Source: Solirubrobacter phytolaccae
Lineage (GTDB): Bacteria; Actinomycetota; Thermoleophilia; Solirubrobacterales; Solirubrobacteraceae
Direction: 5' to 3'
DNA length: 64,000 bases
Assembly: GCF_027587195.1 (NCBI RefSeq)
Contig: NZ_JAPDDP010000024.1
Location: forward strand, 26,045-90,044
Shown here: one piece after another, positions 17,125-25,221 of the stretch
Position numbering within the stretch: position 1 is the first letter of the stretch
How the letters are laid out: every line of letters starts with the position of its first letter
Translations under genes and position numbers: made by a program
Notes under the pieces: model-generated
What the model was told of the DNA's origin: nothing
The model's database searches: none
What the model saw: only the letters and a program-made list of their open reading frames with translations

Positions 17125-18078
17125 TCACGGGTCCGGATAGGGCTGGAGCGGCACGCCGTTCGTCTCCAGCCCACGTCCGCCGAGCTCGAAGGCCCCGCCG
17201 GACGTCGTCGCCAGCTCCGCCGAGGAGCGGCCGGGCCGTCGCACGCCCAGCCGCACGCTCGCCAGCCCCGAGTGGAGCACGGTCCGCGCGTCGCCCTCGC
17301 GCGTGCCCGCGTACGTGAAGCCCACCGTCTGATCGAGGTCCGCGTGCGCCGCGACGCGGATCTCGATTCCCTTGCCGGGGACGATCGCCTCCAGCCGCCC
17401 GGGCGCCGCCACGACGCGGACGCCGGGGATGTGGCCCAGCCCGCCGAGCCGGAACCGCCGCCCGCCCACGAACACGGCGCCGCTGGCGATCCACGGCGTC
17501 AGCGCGCCACCCACGCGCACCCGCGCGAGTGCGAGCTCCAGCCACGCCTCCGGCGCGTCCGGGAACCCCGACGCGTGCAGCCACACCCACCGCTCCGCGT
17601 GCTCGCGCCCCCAGTTGTGCCCGACGGTCGCGCGCCAGCCGACGACGTCGACGACCACGCCGTCGACCACGACCCGCCCGCTCACGACCCCGTCTGGGAC
17701 GGGCGCGACGAGCTTCGTGCGCGGGAGCGGAAGCCGGTACAGCAGGCCGGGGTGCAGGTGCCGGAGCTCGCCCACGCCGCCGCCGGCCACCGTGAGCTCC
17801 CACTCGGCCATCCGGCCGTGGGCGCGGGCGCCGCCATGGAACCGCGTGGCGCCGCAGGCCGCGCCGTCGTCTAGGTGCACGCCGGACTCCTTGACCGCCG
17901 CGGGGCCGCCGCCCCCGGCCGGGTCGAAGATCGTGCACCATCGGGCCGCGGACTCGATCTCCGAGCCGGCGAACCGGTGGCGCGTGTGGCGGATCCAGAG
18001 CGCTCGGGGCGGCCGGCCCGGCTCGGCGTCGCGGGCACTGAGGAACCACGACTCGTATCGGCCGCGCACGCATCCCAT
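17125..18078 (-). CDS. AttH/CrtC-like lipocalin-fold protein
   Basis: The 317-residue product (start ATG, MGCVRGRYESW) is Trp- and Gly-rich and mostly beta. Near residue 150 the motif GHNWGREHAERWVWLHA matches the conserved G-H-x-WG stretch of the tocopherol cyclase-like, AttH and carotenoid 1,2-hydratase families, which use a double lipocalin barrel on lipid substrates. The opening WFLSARDAEPGRALWIRHT-like pattern also fits that group. No signal peptide is seen. A longer start at 18132 would overlap the divergent gene at 18116, so the ATG at 18078 is preferred. The substrate is unknown; a lipid or isoprenoid is likely. Confidence 0.6.
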   Translation of the reverse strand: MGCVRGRYESWFLSARDAEPGRPPRALWIRHTRHRFAGSEIESAARWCTIFDPAGGGGPAAVKESGVHLDDGAACGATRFHGGARAHGRMAEWELTVAGGGVGELRHLHPGLLYRLPLPRTKLVAPVPDGVVSGRVVVDGVVVDVVGWRATVGHNWGREHAERWVWLHASGFPDAPEAWLELALARVRVGGALTPWIASGAVFVGGRRFRLGGLGHIPGVRVVAAPGRLEAIVPGKGIEIRVAAHADLDQTVGFTYAGTREGDARTVLHSGLASVRLGVRRPGRSSAELATTSGGAFELGGRGLETNGVPLQPYPDP

Positions 18079-18105
18079 TGTGCCGTCCGACCCACCTCGT
18101 ACCGT
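18078..18105 (+). promoter_or_regulatory. candidate promoter for the 18116 gene
   Basis: TTGTGC (18078-18083), 16 bases, TACCGT (18100-18105) lies in the 37-base divergent gap, 10 bases before the ATG at 18116. The match to consensus is moderate. Confidence 0.3.
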
Positions 18106-18115
18106 TCGCGAAGCA

Positions 18116-18571
18116 ATGCCCCTCTGCTTCATTGAGCCACAGGACGCGATCCGGGTGATCGCGGAGTCGGTCGGCCGCGAGGCCCGCCGACAGCTACTCG
18201 GCGAGCTCGTCCGTGCCTGGGTGGACGAGATCCCCGAGGGCGAGCTGGCCTCGCACTACGCGAAGGCCGTCGCCGATCTGGACGAGAACGACCTCTCGAT
18301 GCTCGCCGCCTGGCACGCCTCGATGGAGGTCGGCACGCCGCTCGCCAACCGGGACTTTCTCGTCGGTGCGTTCAAGAACCTCGGCGACAACCGTCGCGAG
18401 GCGCTGAAGATCGCCGCGGGCCTCCGGGGCGAGGACGCGTTCAACGCCGGCGTCGCGGAGGAGCAGGCGCTGGAGAGCGTGCTGCCGTGGCTGAGCAATG
18501 AGCGCGCCACGGAGCTCCTGGCCGAGTGCCTGGAGCTCTACATGTGGGACCGCCTCGGCTCAGAGAACTAG
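18116..18571 (+). CDS. hypothetical small helical protein
   Basis: The 151-residue product starts at the ATG (MPLCFIEPQDAIRV) just after the divergent promoter gap; the frame is open upstream only across the neighbour on the other strand. It appears soluble and all-helical, with many Leu/Ala/Glu, an N-terminal segment GREARRQLLGELVRAWVDE and a C-terminal ATELLAECLELYMW. There is no signal peptide or membrane helix. I do not recognise the family. Its last 12 bases overlap the end of the convergent HAD gene. Confidence 0.6.
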   Translation: MPLCFIEPQDAIRVIAESVGREARRQLLGELVRAWVDEIPEGELASHYAKAVADLDENDLSMLAAWHASMEVGTPLANRDFLVGAFKNLGDNRREALKIAAGLRGEDAFNAGVAEEQALESVLPWLSNERATELLAECLELYMWDRLGSEN

Positions 18572-19183
18572 CTGGTCCAGCTCCGCGACGGCCTGGTCGG
18601 TCGTGCGGAAGTGGACGCCGTGCAGGCCGAGCTCGTTCGCGGCCGTGACGTTGACCTCGAGATCGTCGACGAAGGCGCAGTCGCCCGCCGACAGCCCCAG
18701 CCGGGTCAGCGTCCGCTCGTAGATCTCCGGCTCCGGCTTGCGCACGCCCTCGAAGCCCGAGTCCACGATCAGCTCGAACATGCCGTCGGGCAGCAGCGGC
18801 ATCCAGCGCGGCTGCCACTCACGGACGTTGTTGGTGAGGATCGCGAGCCGCACGCCGCGCGCCTTCAGGCCCGCGTAGTACTCGAGCAGCGGCTCGTTGG
18901 CCCGCAGCTCGCGCATGAGCCGCTCGCCGTAGTTGTCGAGCACGACCTCGCGCCCGACAACCTCGCTGATCGACGCCTGCATGACGGCCATGAACTCGGG
19001 GTCGGTCATCTGCCCGCGTTCGAGCTTGAACAGCGGCGGCTCGTCCGAGCGCGAGGCCGCGAGCTGCATCGCCTCGCCGAGCGCGCTCAGCGGCACGCCG
19101 AGCTCCTCGTGCGCGCGAGCGAACGCCTCGTTGAGCGGCAGCGTGATCACGCCGCCGAAGTCGCTGATGACCGCTTTGATCAC
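18560..19183 (-). CDS. HAD-superfamily hydrolase (DxGGV type)
   Basis: The 207-residue product starts at a GTG that overlaps the upstream stop (GTGA). The HAD motifs are present: motif I as ISDFGGVI (nucleophile Asp near residue 8, with Gly replacing the usual second Asp, as in YihX-like HAD-IA proteins with DxGxV), motif II as LTNN, the motif III Lys in VRKPEPEIY, and motif IV as FVDDLEVNV. A helical cap lies between motifs I and II. It should be a phosphatase or dehalogenase-like enzyme acting on a small phosphorylated substrate. It is the last gene of the FxsA operon. Confidence 0.85.
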   Translation of the reverse strand: MIKAVISDFGGVITLPLNEAFARAHEELGVPLSALGEAMQLAASRSDEPPLFKLERGQMTDPEFMAVMQASISEVVGREVVLDNYGERLMRELRANEPLLEYYAGLKARGVRLAILTNNVREWQPRWMPLLPDGMFELIVDSGFEGVRKPEPEIYERTLTRLGLSAGDCAFVDDLEVNVTAANELGLHGVHFRTTDQAVAELDQLVL

Positions 19184-20019
19184 GCGGTGCGGCGGATGAG
19201 GTCGTAGCGGCCGATGCCCGTGCGGCCTTCGATGTGCCAGCGGAAGAACGCGACGTCCATCCGCAGCGCGCCGAGCTCGAGCGTCGAGCCGGTCAGCACC
19301 TCGCCCATGCCGCGGTACGGGTACTCCGCGTCCTTGTCCAGGTACAGCTCGAGCCCGGCGCGGATTTGACGCGCGTCCTCGTCGGTGGTCGTGGAGAGCC
19401 GCACCTCGTCGACCTCGTGCGACTCCTCGGCCGAGAACGACGCGCCCCAGGCGGCCTCGTCGGCGTGGTGCGCGGCCTTGGTCGAGCGCACGAGGCCGAG
19501 CGCGACGCCCGTCCCGTCGTCGAACCACGCGCCGACCGCGCGCGTGAGCACGATCTTGTCCCAGTCCGGGTTGCCCCAGGCACGTCCGCGCTGGCCGAGC
19601 CCGTCGACGCTCCGGCCTTCCATCGTGCCGGTCACGCGGCAGAGCTGCTCGTAGCCCTCCATCCCGCCGGCCTTCACGAGCGCCTGGCGCCCGCTGTAGC
19701 CGACGGGGGCGGTGAGCGCCTCGAACGTCAGCTCGAAGTCCAGCTCGCCGGCGCCGCGCAGCGTCCAGCGCGCGAGCGGCTCGTCGGTCACGGCCTGAAG
19801 GTCTTCGGCGGGGGAGGTGACGATCGCGCCGAGCGTCTCGCGCCCGAGGAAGCCGACGGCGAGCGCGCTGCTGGAGACCTCACCGTCGCCGCCCATGCCG
19901 GTCGCGACGCGCGCGAGCCCGTACAGGCCCGCGTCCACGTCCGCCCACGAGAACGTCACCGCGTCCGTGTCCCCGGGCTTGCGCAGCTCCCGGGGTGCTT
20001 CCAGGTCCACCTTGCTCAT
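19180..20019 (-). CDS. hypothetical protein, possibly lipocalin-like (DUF7064/AttH-like)
   Basis: The 279-residue product (MSKVDLEAPREL) overlaps both operon neighbours by 4 bases (ATGA upstream, GTGA downstream). It is soluble, beta-rich and without a signal peptide. The stretch GQRGRAWGNPDWDKI around residue 145 recalls the G-x-WG-x-DW motif of lipocalin-like lipid-modifying proteins, and RWHIEGRTGIGRYD ends the protein. The resemblance is to motif shape only, so the family call is tentative. It sits between FxsA and a HAD hydrolase and within 2 kb of a clearer AttH-like gene. Confidence 0.5.
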   Translation of the reverse strand: MSKVDLEAPRELRKPGDTDAVTFSWADVDAGLYGLARVATGMGGDGEVSSSALAVGFLGRETLGAIVTSPAEDLQAVTDEPLARWTLRGAGELDFELTFEALTAPVGYSGRQALVKAGGMEGYEQLCRVTGTMEGRSVDGLGQRGRAWGNPDWDKIVLTRAVGAWFDDGTGVALGLVRSTKAAHHADEAAWGASFSAEESHEVDEVRLSTTTDEDARQIRAGLELYLDKDAEYPYRGMGEVLTGSTLELGALRMDVAFFRWHIEGRTGIGRYDLIRRTA

Positions 20020-20495
20020 CGCGGCGGCGGGGGCGGGTCGATGTCCACGGCGCTGCCCTCGATGTCCCGCGGGTGGCCGTTCCCGGCGTAGGGATCGCTG
20101 CGCGGCGGGCGCGCCGTGCCCGGCATCGCGCCGACCAGCCGCAGCGCGCCGCGCCGGACGAGCAGCCGTCGCAGCACCACACGCGTGGGTGGGAACAGGA
20201 ACAGCAGGCCGAAGATGTCCGTGATGAACCCGGGCGTGAGCAGCAGCACGCCGCCGAAGATCACCAGGACGCCGTCGACGACCTCCTTGTGCGGCAGCCG
20301 CCCGGACGCGAGCGCCTCGTTGAAGCGCCGCCACGCCAGCCGGCCCTGCGAGCGCAGCAGGTAGGAGCCGAGCATCGCGTCCGCGATCAGGATCAGCACC
20401 GTCCACCACACGCCGATGGCCTGACCCACCTGGATCAGCAGCGCCAGCTCGGCGATCGGGACGATGATGAAGAGAAGTACGAGCAGCAGGGGCAT
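20016..20495 (-). CDS. fxsA: FxsA family membrane protein
   Basis: The 159-residue product has the FxsA layout. An N-terminal helix (MPLLLVLLFIIVPIAELALL) is followed by a second (VWWTVLILIADAMLG), the conserved RSQGR and LP-x-x-x-V-x-DG stretches, and a hydrophobic hairpin (FGGVLLLTPGFITDIFGLLF) containing the family's LLTPGF-x-TD motif. The C-terminus is hydrophilic and ends in a short proline run. FxsA is a cytoplasmic membrane protein first known for relieving phage T7 exclusion by F plasmids; its normal role is not settled. It is the first gene of a three-gene operon with the genes at 19180 and 18560. Confidence 0.9.
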   Translation of the reverse strand: MPLLLVLLFIIVPIAELALLIQVGQAIGVWWTVLILIADAMLGSYLLRSQGRLAWRRFNEALASGRLPHKEVVDGVLVIFGGVLLLTPGFITDIFGLLFLFPPTRVVLRRLLVRRGALRLVGAMPGTARPPRSDPYAGNGHPRDIEGSAVDIDPPPPPR

Positions 20496-20522
20496 TGGTT
20501 CTTCGCCCCGACTTTACGACCC

Positions 20523-20846
20523 TCAGGTCAAGGCGGGCTTAGCGCCGTCGTTCACGCGTACCGCGGGGAGCCGATGGAGGCCGACCGTCTCGATCAGCAT
20601 CCGGATGTTCGGCTGCGGATGCGCGAGCCAGAGCGTCACGCCGTTCGCCCGCAGCCGCTGCGCGAGGCACGCCAGGTCGATCATCAGCGACGGGTCCGCG
20701 AACGTCAGATCGCTCAGATCCACGATCACATCACGCGTCGCGTTCAGGGCCGCGGAGAAAGGCCGGCGGCGTCGGCCGCTGGTCGTTCGGTCCTCATCCC
20801 CCTCGATGCGGAGGATGGCGAGCTCTGCGTCGAAGGAGACGATCAC
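20523..20846 (-). CDS. STAS-domain protein (anti-sigma-factor antagonist-like)
   Basis: The 107-residue product starts with GTG and is one STAS domain: strand VIVDLSDLTFAD, a helix LMIDLACLAQRLRANG and strand TLWLAHP. In classical antagonists the loop reads D-S-x-G, with a phosphorylated Ser. Here it is DPSLM, so the usual Ser position is Pro and Ser follows one residue later; phosphorylation control may be altered or lost. No anti-sigma kinase gene is adjacent. It diverges from the SufT-like gene across a 70-base gap with a perfect palindrome. Confidence 0.75.
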   Translation of the reverse strand: MIVSFDAELAILRIEGDEDRTTSGRRRRPFSAALNATRDVIVDLSDLTFADPSLMIDLACLAQRLRANGVTLWLAHPQPNIRMLIETVGLHRLPAVRVNDGAKPALT

Positions 20847-20858
20847 GCGACCCTACAA

Positions 20859-20874
20859 CGAACCGCCCGGTTCG
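20859..20874. promoter_or_regulatory. perfect palindrome in a divergent gap
   Basis: CGAACCG-CC-CGGTTCG is a perfect 7-base inverted repeat with a 2-base centre, midway between the starts of the STAS gene (20846, -) and the SufT-like gene (20917, +). The size and position suit an operator for a dimeric regulator acting on both genes. It is not a LexA box: the CGAAC/GTTCG arms are 6 bases apart instead of 4. Confidence 0.4.
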
Positions 20875-20916
20875 TACAGAGTCACACACGCGGAGTTGCC
20901 TACACTCCTACTCGAG

Positions 20917-21213
20917 ATGATTCAAGAAGACGACGTTTTCGAAGCCCTCTCGAACGTGATCGACCCGGAGCTCGGCCTCGACTTCGTCGAGCTCGGCCTC
21001 GTCTACGGTGTCGAGATCGACGGCAGCAAGGTCGGCATCACCTTCACGCTGACGACCCCGGCCTGCCCGATCGGCCCCCAGGTCTCCGAGCAGATGCAGG
21101 AGTTCGTCGGCGAGCTCCCGGGCGTGACCGAGGTCACCCCGAACATGGTCTTCACCCCCGCGTGGACCCCGGACAAGATGTCCGAGGACGCGAAGTTCGC
21201 GCTCGGCTACTGA
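20917..21213 (+). CDS. MIP18/DUF59 protein, SufT/PaaD-like Fe-S assembly factor
   Basis: The 98-residue product starts at ATG (MIQEDDVFEAL); the frame is open upstream but only across the divergent gap and the STAS gene. It has the complete DUF59 core: VIDPELGLDFVELGLVYG near the N-terminus and TLTTPACPIG with the conserved Cys near residue 51. These small proteins help to mature iron-sulphur proteins (SufT, MIP18) or occur in phenylacetate-hydroxylase clusters (PaaD). No suf or paa genes are near, so a SufT-like housekeeping role is more likely. A TACACT element (20901-20906) lies 10 bases before the ATG. Confidence 0.85.
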   Translation: MIQEDDVFEALSNVIDPELGLDFVELGLVYGVEIDGSKVGITFTLTTPACPIGPQVSEQMQEFVGELPGVTEVTPNMVFTPAWTPDKMSEDAKFALGY

Positions 21214-21216
21214 GGA

Positions 21217-21876
21217 CTAGCGCCGGGACGTGCCGGGCGCGATGAGCCCGGTCTCGTAGGCGAAGATCACGGCCTGCACGCGGCTCGTCAGGCCGAGCTT
21301 GGCGAGCATGCGGCCGACGTGGCTCTTGACCGTGCTCTCCTCGAGATAGAGGTGGGCGGCGATATCGGCGTTGCTGCGGCCCGCCGCGATCCCGAGCAGG
21401 ACGTCGCGTTCGCGCGGGGTGAGGTCCGCGAGCGCCGGGTCGCCGGCGCGGGCAGGGGCCGCCGAGACGAACTGGGCGAGCAGGCGGCGGGTGACCTCGG
21501 GCGAGATCAGGGCGTCGCCGCTCGCGACGACGCGGACCGCTTCGATGATGCGCTCGGGCGGCGAGTCCTTGACGAGGAAGCCGACGGCGCCGGCCTGCAG
21601 GGCCTCGACGACGTACTCGTCGAGGTCGAAGGTGGTGATGACGATGACCTTGACGTTGCTGTCGCGGAGGCGGCGCGTGGCCTCGAGGCCGTCCATCCGG
21701 GGCATCCGGATGTCGATGAGCAGGACGTCCGGGGTGCGTCGCTCGACCTGGCCGAGCGCGTCGAGCCCGTCGGTGGCCTCGCCCACGACCTCGATGTCCT
21801 CGGCTCTCCCGAGGATCATCCGCAGCCCTTGGCGGGCGATCGCCTGGTCGTCGGCGATGACGACGCGGATGCTCAC
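21217..21876 (-). CDS. NarL/LuxR-family response regulator
   Basis: The 219-residue product has a receiver domain (residues 1-120) with acidic pair DD at 9-10, phospho-acceptor Asp55 in LLIDIRMP, Thr near 82 and Lys in LVKDS, then a LuxR-type helix-turn-helix (about 148-205; LTPRERDVL, STVKSHVGRML). It overlaps the kinase gene upstream by 4 bases, so it is the partner of that kinase. The pair diverges from an MMPL-ABC-FtsX operon, its most likely target (inference from position). Confidence 0.93.
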   Translation of the reverse strand: MSIRVVIADDQAIARQGLRMILGRAEDIEVVGEATDGLDALGQVERRTPDVLLIDIRMPRMDGLEATRRLRDSNVKVIVITTFDLDEYVVEALQAGAVGFLVKDSPPERIIEAVRVVASGDALISPEVTRRLLAQFVSAAPARAGDPALADLTPRERDVLLGIAAGRSNADIAAHLYLEESTVKSHVGRMLAKLGLTSRVQAVIFAYETGLIAPGTSRR

Positions 21877-22934
21877 GGCGTCACCGCTGCTCGGTCCCTC
21901 GCCGGCCGGGACTCGGGCTGGAGGGGCAGGCTCGCGCGCACCGACCAGCCGCCGGCGCTCGGCCCGGCGGTGAGGGAGCCGCCGACGATCGCGACGCGTT
22001 CGCGCATGCCGCCGATGCCGCCGCCGGGCCGGGCGTCGGCGCCGCCGACGCCGTCGTCGTCCACGGCGATCGTCAAGGCCCGCTCGCCGTATACGACGTG
22101 GACGCGCACGACGGTGGCGCTCGAATGGCGGACGACGTTCGTCAACGACTCCTGCAGGACGCGGTAGGCGCAGACCTCGATCTCGTCCGAGAGCGGGCGA
22201 CCGGCGCCGTCGACGTGCAGGTCGACGGCGAGCCCGGCGTCGCGCGCGGGCTGGAGCAGCTGGTCGACGTGCTCGAGCCGCGGCGTGGGCGTGACGGTCG
22301 CCGGGCCTGAATCACGCAGGACGCCGAGGGCGCGGCGGGTCTGGCCGAGCGCCTCGGAGGTCAGGCGGTGGATGCTCGCCAGGGCGTCGCGCACCTCCGG
22401 GTCCGACACCGCGCCGCGCGCGCCGCTCGCGCCGGCGGCCTGCAGCGAGATCGCGCTCAGGTGGTGCCCGGTGATGTCGTGCACGTCGCGGGCGATCCGC
22501 AGCCGCTCCTCGGCCACGGCACGCTCGACGTCGCGGTCGCGCAGCTCGGCGATCCGCCGCGCGTGCTCGCGGGCCTCGCGGGTGCGCTCACGCTCGCGAC
22601 GGATCGAGCCGCCGATCAGCACCGGGGTCGCGCCGATCGCGAAGCCGAGGACGATGCGCATGATCACCGGAGTGACAGGATCCGTGCCGGCGATCGCGAT
22701 CGCGGTGGCCATCGTCGCGCCGGCGTAGGCGGTCAGCGGGAGCGTGACCCGGGGCGCGCTGTGAATCGCGGCCAGCGCGCAGAGCAGGAGGGCGAACACG
22801 GCCGGCACGACGGCGGGGTAGCCGAGCGCCATCCCGGTCGCGGCGAGGGCCAGCGCGACGACGGCGATCAGGAGCGTGTGCGACCGCCAGAACGCGACCG
22901 GCGCGGTCCAGAGGTTGTCGGCGCGTCGCGGCAC
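21873..22934 (-). CDS. HisKA_3 sensor histidine kinase
   Basis: The product has four to five N-terminal membrane helices with almost no extracytoplasmic loop (LLIAVVALALAATG, AVFALLLCALAAIHS, IMRIVLGFAIGAT), then a HisKA_3 dimerisation helix with the phospho-acceptor His in RDVHDITGHH (~149) and an ATPase domain (N box ESLTNVVRHS, G1 DDDGVGG). Such intramembrane-sensing kinases usually pair with NarL regulators and sense envelope or antibiotic stress. I chose the GTG at 22934, which has TACGCT 6 bases upstream (22941-22946), as expected for a leaderless transcript; an ATG at 22988 would add 18 residues. It overlaps the regulator gene by 4 bases. Confidence 0.88.
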   Translation of the reverse strand: MPRRADNLWTAPVAFWRSHTLLIAVVALALAATGMALGYPAVVPAVFALLLCALAAIHSAPRVTLPLTAYAGATMATAIAIAGTDPVTPVIMRIVLGFAIGATPVLIGGSIRRERERTREAREHARRIAELRDRDVERAVAEERLRIARDVHDITGHHLSAISLQAAGASGARGAVSDPEVRDALASIHRLTSEALGQTRRALGVLRDSGPATVTPTPRLEHVDQLLQPARDAGLAVDLHVDGAGRPLSDEIEVCAYRVLQESLTNVVRHSSATVVRVHVVYGERALTIAVDDDGVGGADARPGGGIGGMRERVAIVGGSLTAGPSAGGWSVRASLPLQPESRPARDRAAVTP

Positions 22935-23085
22935 AGCGCCAGCGTAGCCCTGGGGGGTTCCTACTAAAGGCGGAACTCGCTGCCCCATTTGGGCGAAGGC
23001 GGAAGGGGGCCAACGGCGGTCGTCGCGGCGCTTCGGGACCCCGATGGTGGTGAGTGCAACCCCTCCCCAAGCGAAGGATCTCCCG

Positions 23086-25221
23086 ATGGCAACCGCCCTC
23101 TACACCCTCGGCCGCACCGCCTTTCGCCGGCGCAAGCTCGTGCTGGCCACGTGGCTCGTCCTGCTCGGCGGCATGTTCGCCGCGGCGGCGACGTTGAGCG
23201 GCTCGACGACCGACGCCGCGACGATGCCGGGCACCGAGTCCCAACGCGCGGCCGACCTGCTCGCGGAGCGGCTCCCGGAGGCCAACGGCGCGTCAGGGCG
23301 GATCGTCTTCGCCGCGCCTGCAGGCGAGCGGCTGACCGGTGCGCGCGCGAGCGCCGTCGCCGCCGCCGGCGCGGCCGCCGCCAAGGCACCCGGCGTGCTG
23401 GACGTGAGCGACGCGCTGACGTCCGAGGACGGGCGCATCGCGCTCGTCCAGGTGAGCTGGGGGGACGAGGCGAGCGAGCTGCCCGAAGGCTCGGTCGCGG
23501 CCGTGCGAACCGCCGCGGAGACGGCGCGCGAAGCGGGCGTCCAGGTCGAGTTCGGCGGCGATGCGGTCGACTCCGAGCCGTCCGTCGGCGGCCTCGGCGA
23601 GCTCGTCGGCCTCGCCGTCGCGGGGCTCGTGCTCCTGATCACGTTCGGGTCGCTCGTCGCGGCCGGGCTGCCGCTGCTGACGGCCTTGATCGGCGTCGTG
23701 ATCGGGATCATGGGGATCACGGCGCTCACCGGCTTCGTCGACATGGACTCGTCCGTGCCGACCGTCGCGCTGATGCTCGGGCTGGCTGTCGGCATCGACT
23801 ACGCGCTGTTCATCATCTCGCGCCACCGCGCGCAGCTGTTCGAAGGGCTGGAGCCCGAGGAGTCCGCCGCCCGCGCCGTGGGCACCGCCGGCAGCGCGGT
23901 CGTGTTCGCCGGCGCGACCGTGGTGATCGCGCTCGCCTCGCTGTCCATCGTCGGGATCCCGTTCATGACCGCGATGGGCCTGGCCGCCGCGGGCACGGTC
24001 GCCGTCGCCGTCGCGATCTCGCTCACGCTGGTTCCCGCGCTGCTCGGGTTCGCGGGGGCGCGGCTGATGAAGGGCAAGAACTTCGAGACCGGACCGCGCG
24101 CGGCACGGCCCACGCTCGGCGCGCGCTGGGTCGCCCGCGTCACCCGCGCCCGTGGCGCGGCCGTGCTGTTCTCCGTGCTCGCACTGCTGGCGCTCGCCGC
24201 TCCGGTGTTGGACATGCGCCTCGGCCAGCCCGACGACTCGACCGCCGCGCCGCACGAGACCAACCGCAAGGCCTACGACCTGCTCGTCGATGGGTTCGGG
24301 CCGGGCTTCAACGGGCCGCTGATGCTCGTGGTCGACGCGCCCGAGGCGCGGGGCGCGGCCGACGCCGCCGCGCAGGAGCTCGGGCAGCTCGAAGGCGTCG
24401 CCGCCGTCGGCACGCCCGTGGTCAACGCGGCGGGCGACACCGCGATCGTCTCGCTCACGCCCCGCAGCGGCCCGTCCACGGAGGCCACGAAGGAGCTCGT
24501 CGAGCAGATCCGCAGCCGCACCGACGCGCTCGACCGCGAGCTCGGCGCGACCATCCTCGTGACGGGGCAGACCGCCGCCAACATCGACTTCGCCGACCGG
24601 CTGTCCGGCGCGCTGATCCCCTATCTGGCCCTGATCGTCGGTCTCGCGTTCTTGCTCCTGCTGATCGCGTTCCGGTCGATCCTGGTCCCGCTCACGGCGG
24701 TCGGCGGGTTCCTGCTGACGATCGGCGCGGCGTGCGGCACGCTCGTCGCGGTGTTCCAGCAGGGCACGCTCGCCGGCGTGTTCGGCGTCGAGCAGACCGC
24801 GCCGATCGTCTCGGTGCTGCCGATCTTCATCATCGGCATCCTGTTCGGGCTCGCGATGGACTACCAGGTGTTCCTGGTGTCCCGGATGCGTGAGGAGCAC
24901 GTGCACGGCGCGGACCCGACACGCGCGATCACCGAGGGCTTCCGGCACGGCGCGCGCGTGGTCACCGGGGCGGCGCTGATCATGATCGGGGTCTTCGCGG
25001 GCTTCGTCACCGAGGACGCCGTGCTGATCAAGTCGATCGGCTTCACGCTCGCGTGCGGGATCCTGATCGACGCGTTCGTGGTGCGGATGACGTTGATCCC
25101 GGCGCTGATGGCGGTGCTCGGCGAACGCGCGTGGTGGCTGCCGGGCTGGCTCGAACGGCTGGTGCCGCGCGTGGACCTCGAGGGCGAGCAGCTCTCCAAG
25201 CGACTGGAGGCGAAGGCATGA
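23086..25221 (+). CDS. MMPL/RND-type lipid or drug exporter
   Basis: The 711-residue product starts at ATG (MATALYTLGRTAF), preceded by GAAGGA (23073-23078). It has the MMPL layout: TM1, a large external domain, a cluster of five helices containing the MMPL proton-relay type stretch GIDYALFIISRHR, then the same pattern repeated (GLAMDYQVFLVSRMREE near residue 590). MMPL proteins export lipids, siderophores or drugs using the proton gradient. The gene is coupled (ATGA) to an ABC ATPase and then an FtsX permease, and lies opposite a kinase/regulator pair, so this looks like a regulated envelope export or defence operon. The upstream gap (22935-23085) shows no convincing sigma-70 promoter. Confidence 0.9.
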   Translation: MATALYTLGRTAFRRRKLVLATWLVLLGGMFAAAATLSGSTTDAATMPGTESQRAADLLAERLPEANGASGRIVFAAPAGERLTGARASAVAAAGAAAAKAPGVLDVSDALTSEDGRIALVQVSWGDEASELPEGSVAAVRTAAETAREAGVQVEFGGDAVDSEPSVGGLGELVGLAVAGLVLLITFGSLVAAGLPLLTALIGVVIGIMGITALTGFVDMDSSVPTVALMLGLAVGIDYALFIISRHRAQLFEGLEPEESAARAVGTAGSAVVFAGATVVIALASLSIVGIPFMTAMGLAAAGTVAVAVAISLTLVPALLGFAGARLMKGKNFETGPRAARPTLGARWVARVTRARGAAVLFSVLALLALAAPVLDMRLGQPDDSTAAPHETNRKAYDLLVDGFGPGFNGPLMLVVDAPEARGAADAAAQELGQLEGVAAVGTPVVNAAGDTAIVSLTPRSGPSTEATKELVEQIRSRTDALDRELGATILVTGQTAANIDFADRLSGALIPYLALIVGLAFLLLLIAFRSILVPLTAVGGFLLTIGAACGTLVAVFQQGTLAGVFGVEQTAPIVSVLPIFIIGILFGLAMDYQVFLVSRMREEHVHGADPTRAITEGFRHGARVVTGAALIMIGVFAGFVTEDAVLIKSIGFTLACGILIDAFVVRMTLIPALMAVLGERAWWLPGWLERLVPRVDLEGEQLSKRLEAKA

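Noticed and set aside
20859..20874. LexA (SOS) box from the CGAAC/GTTCG arms
   Set aside because: The arms are separated by 6 bases instead of the 4 in actinobacterial SOS boxes, and neither neighbour is a DNA-repair gene.
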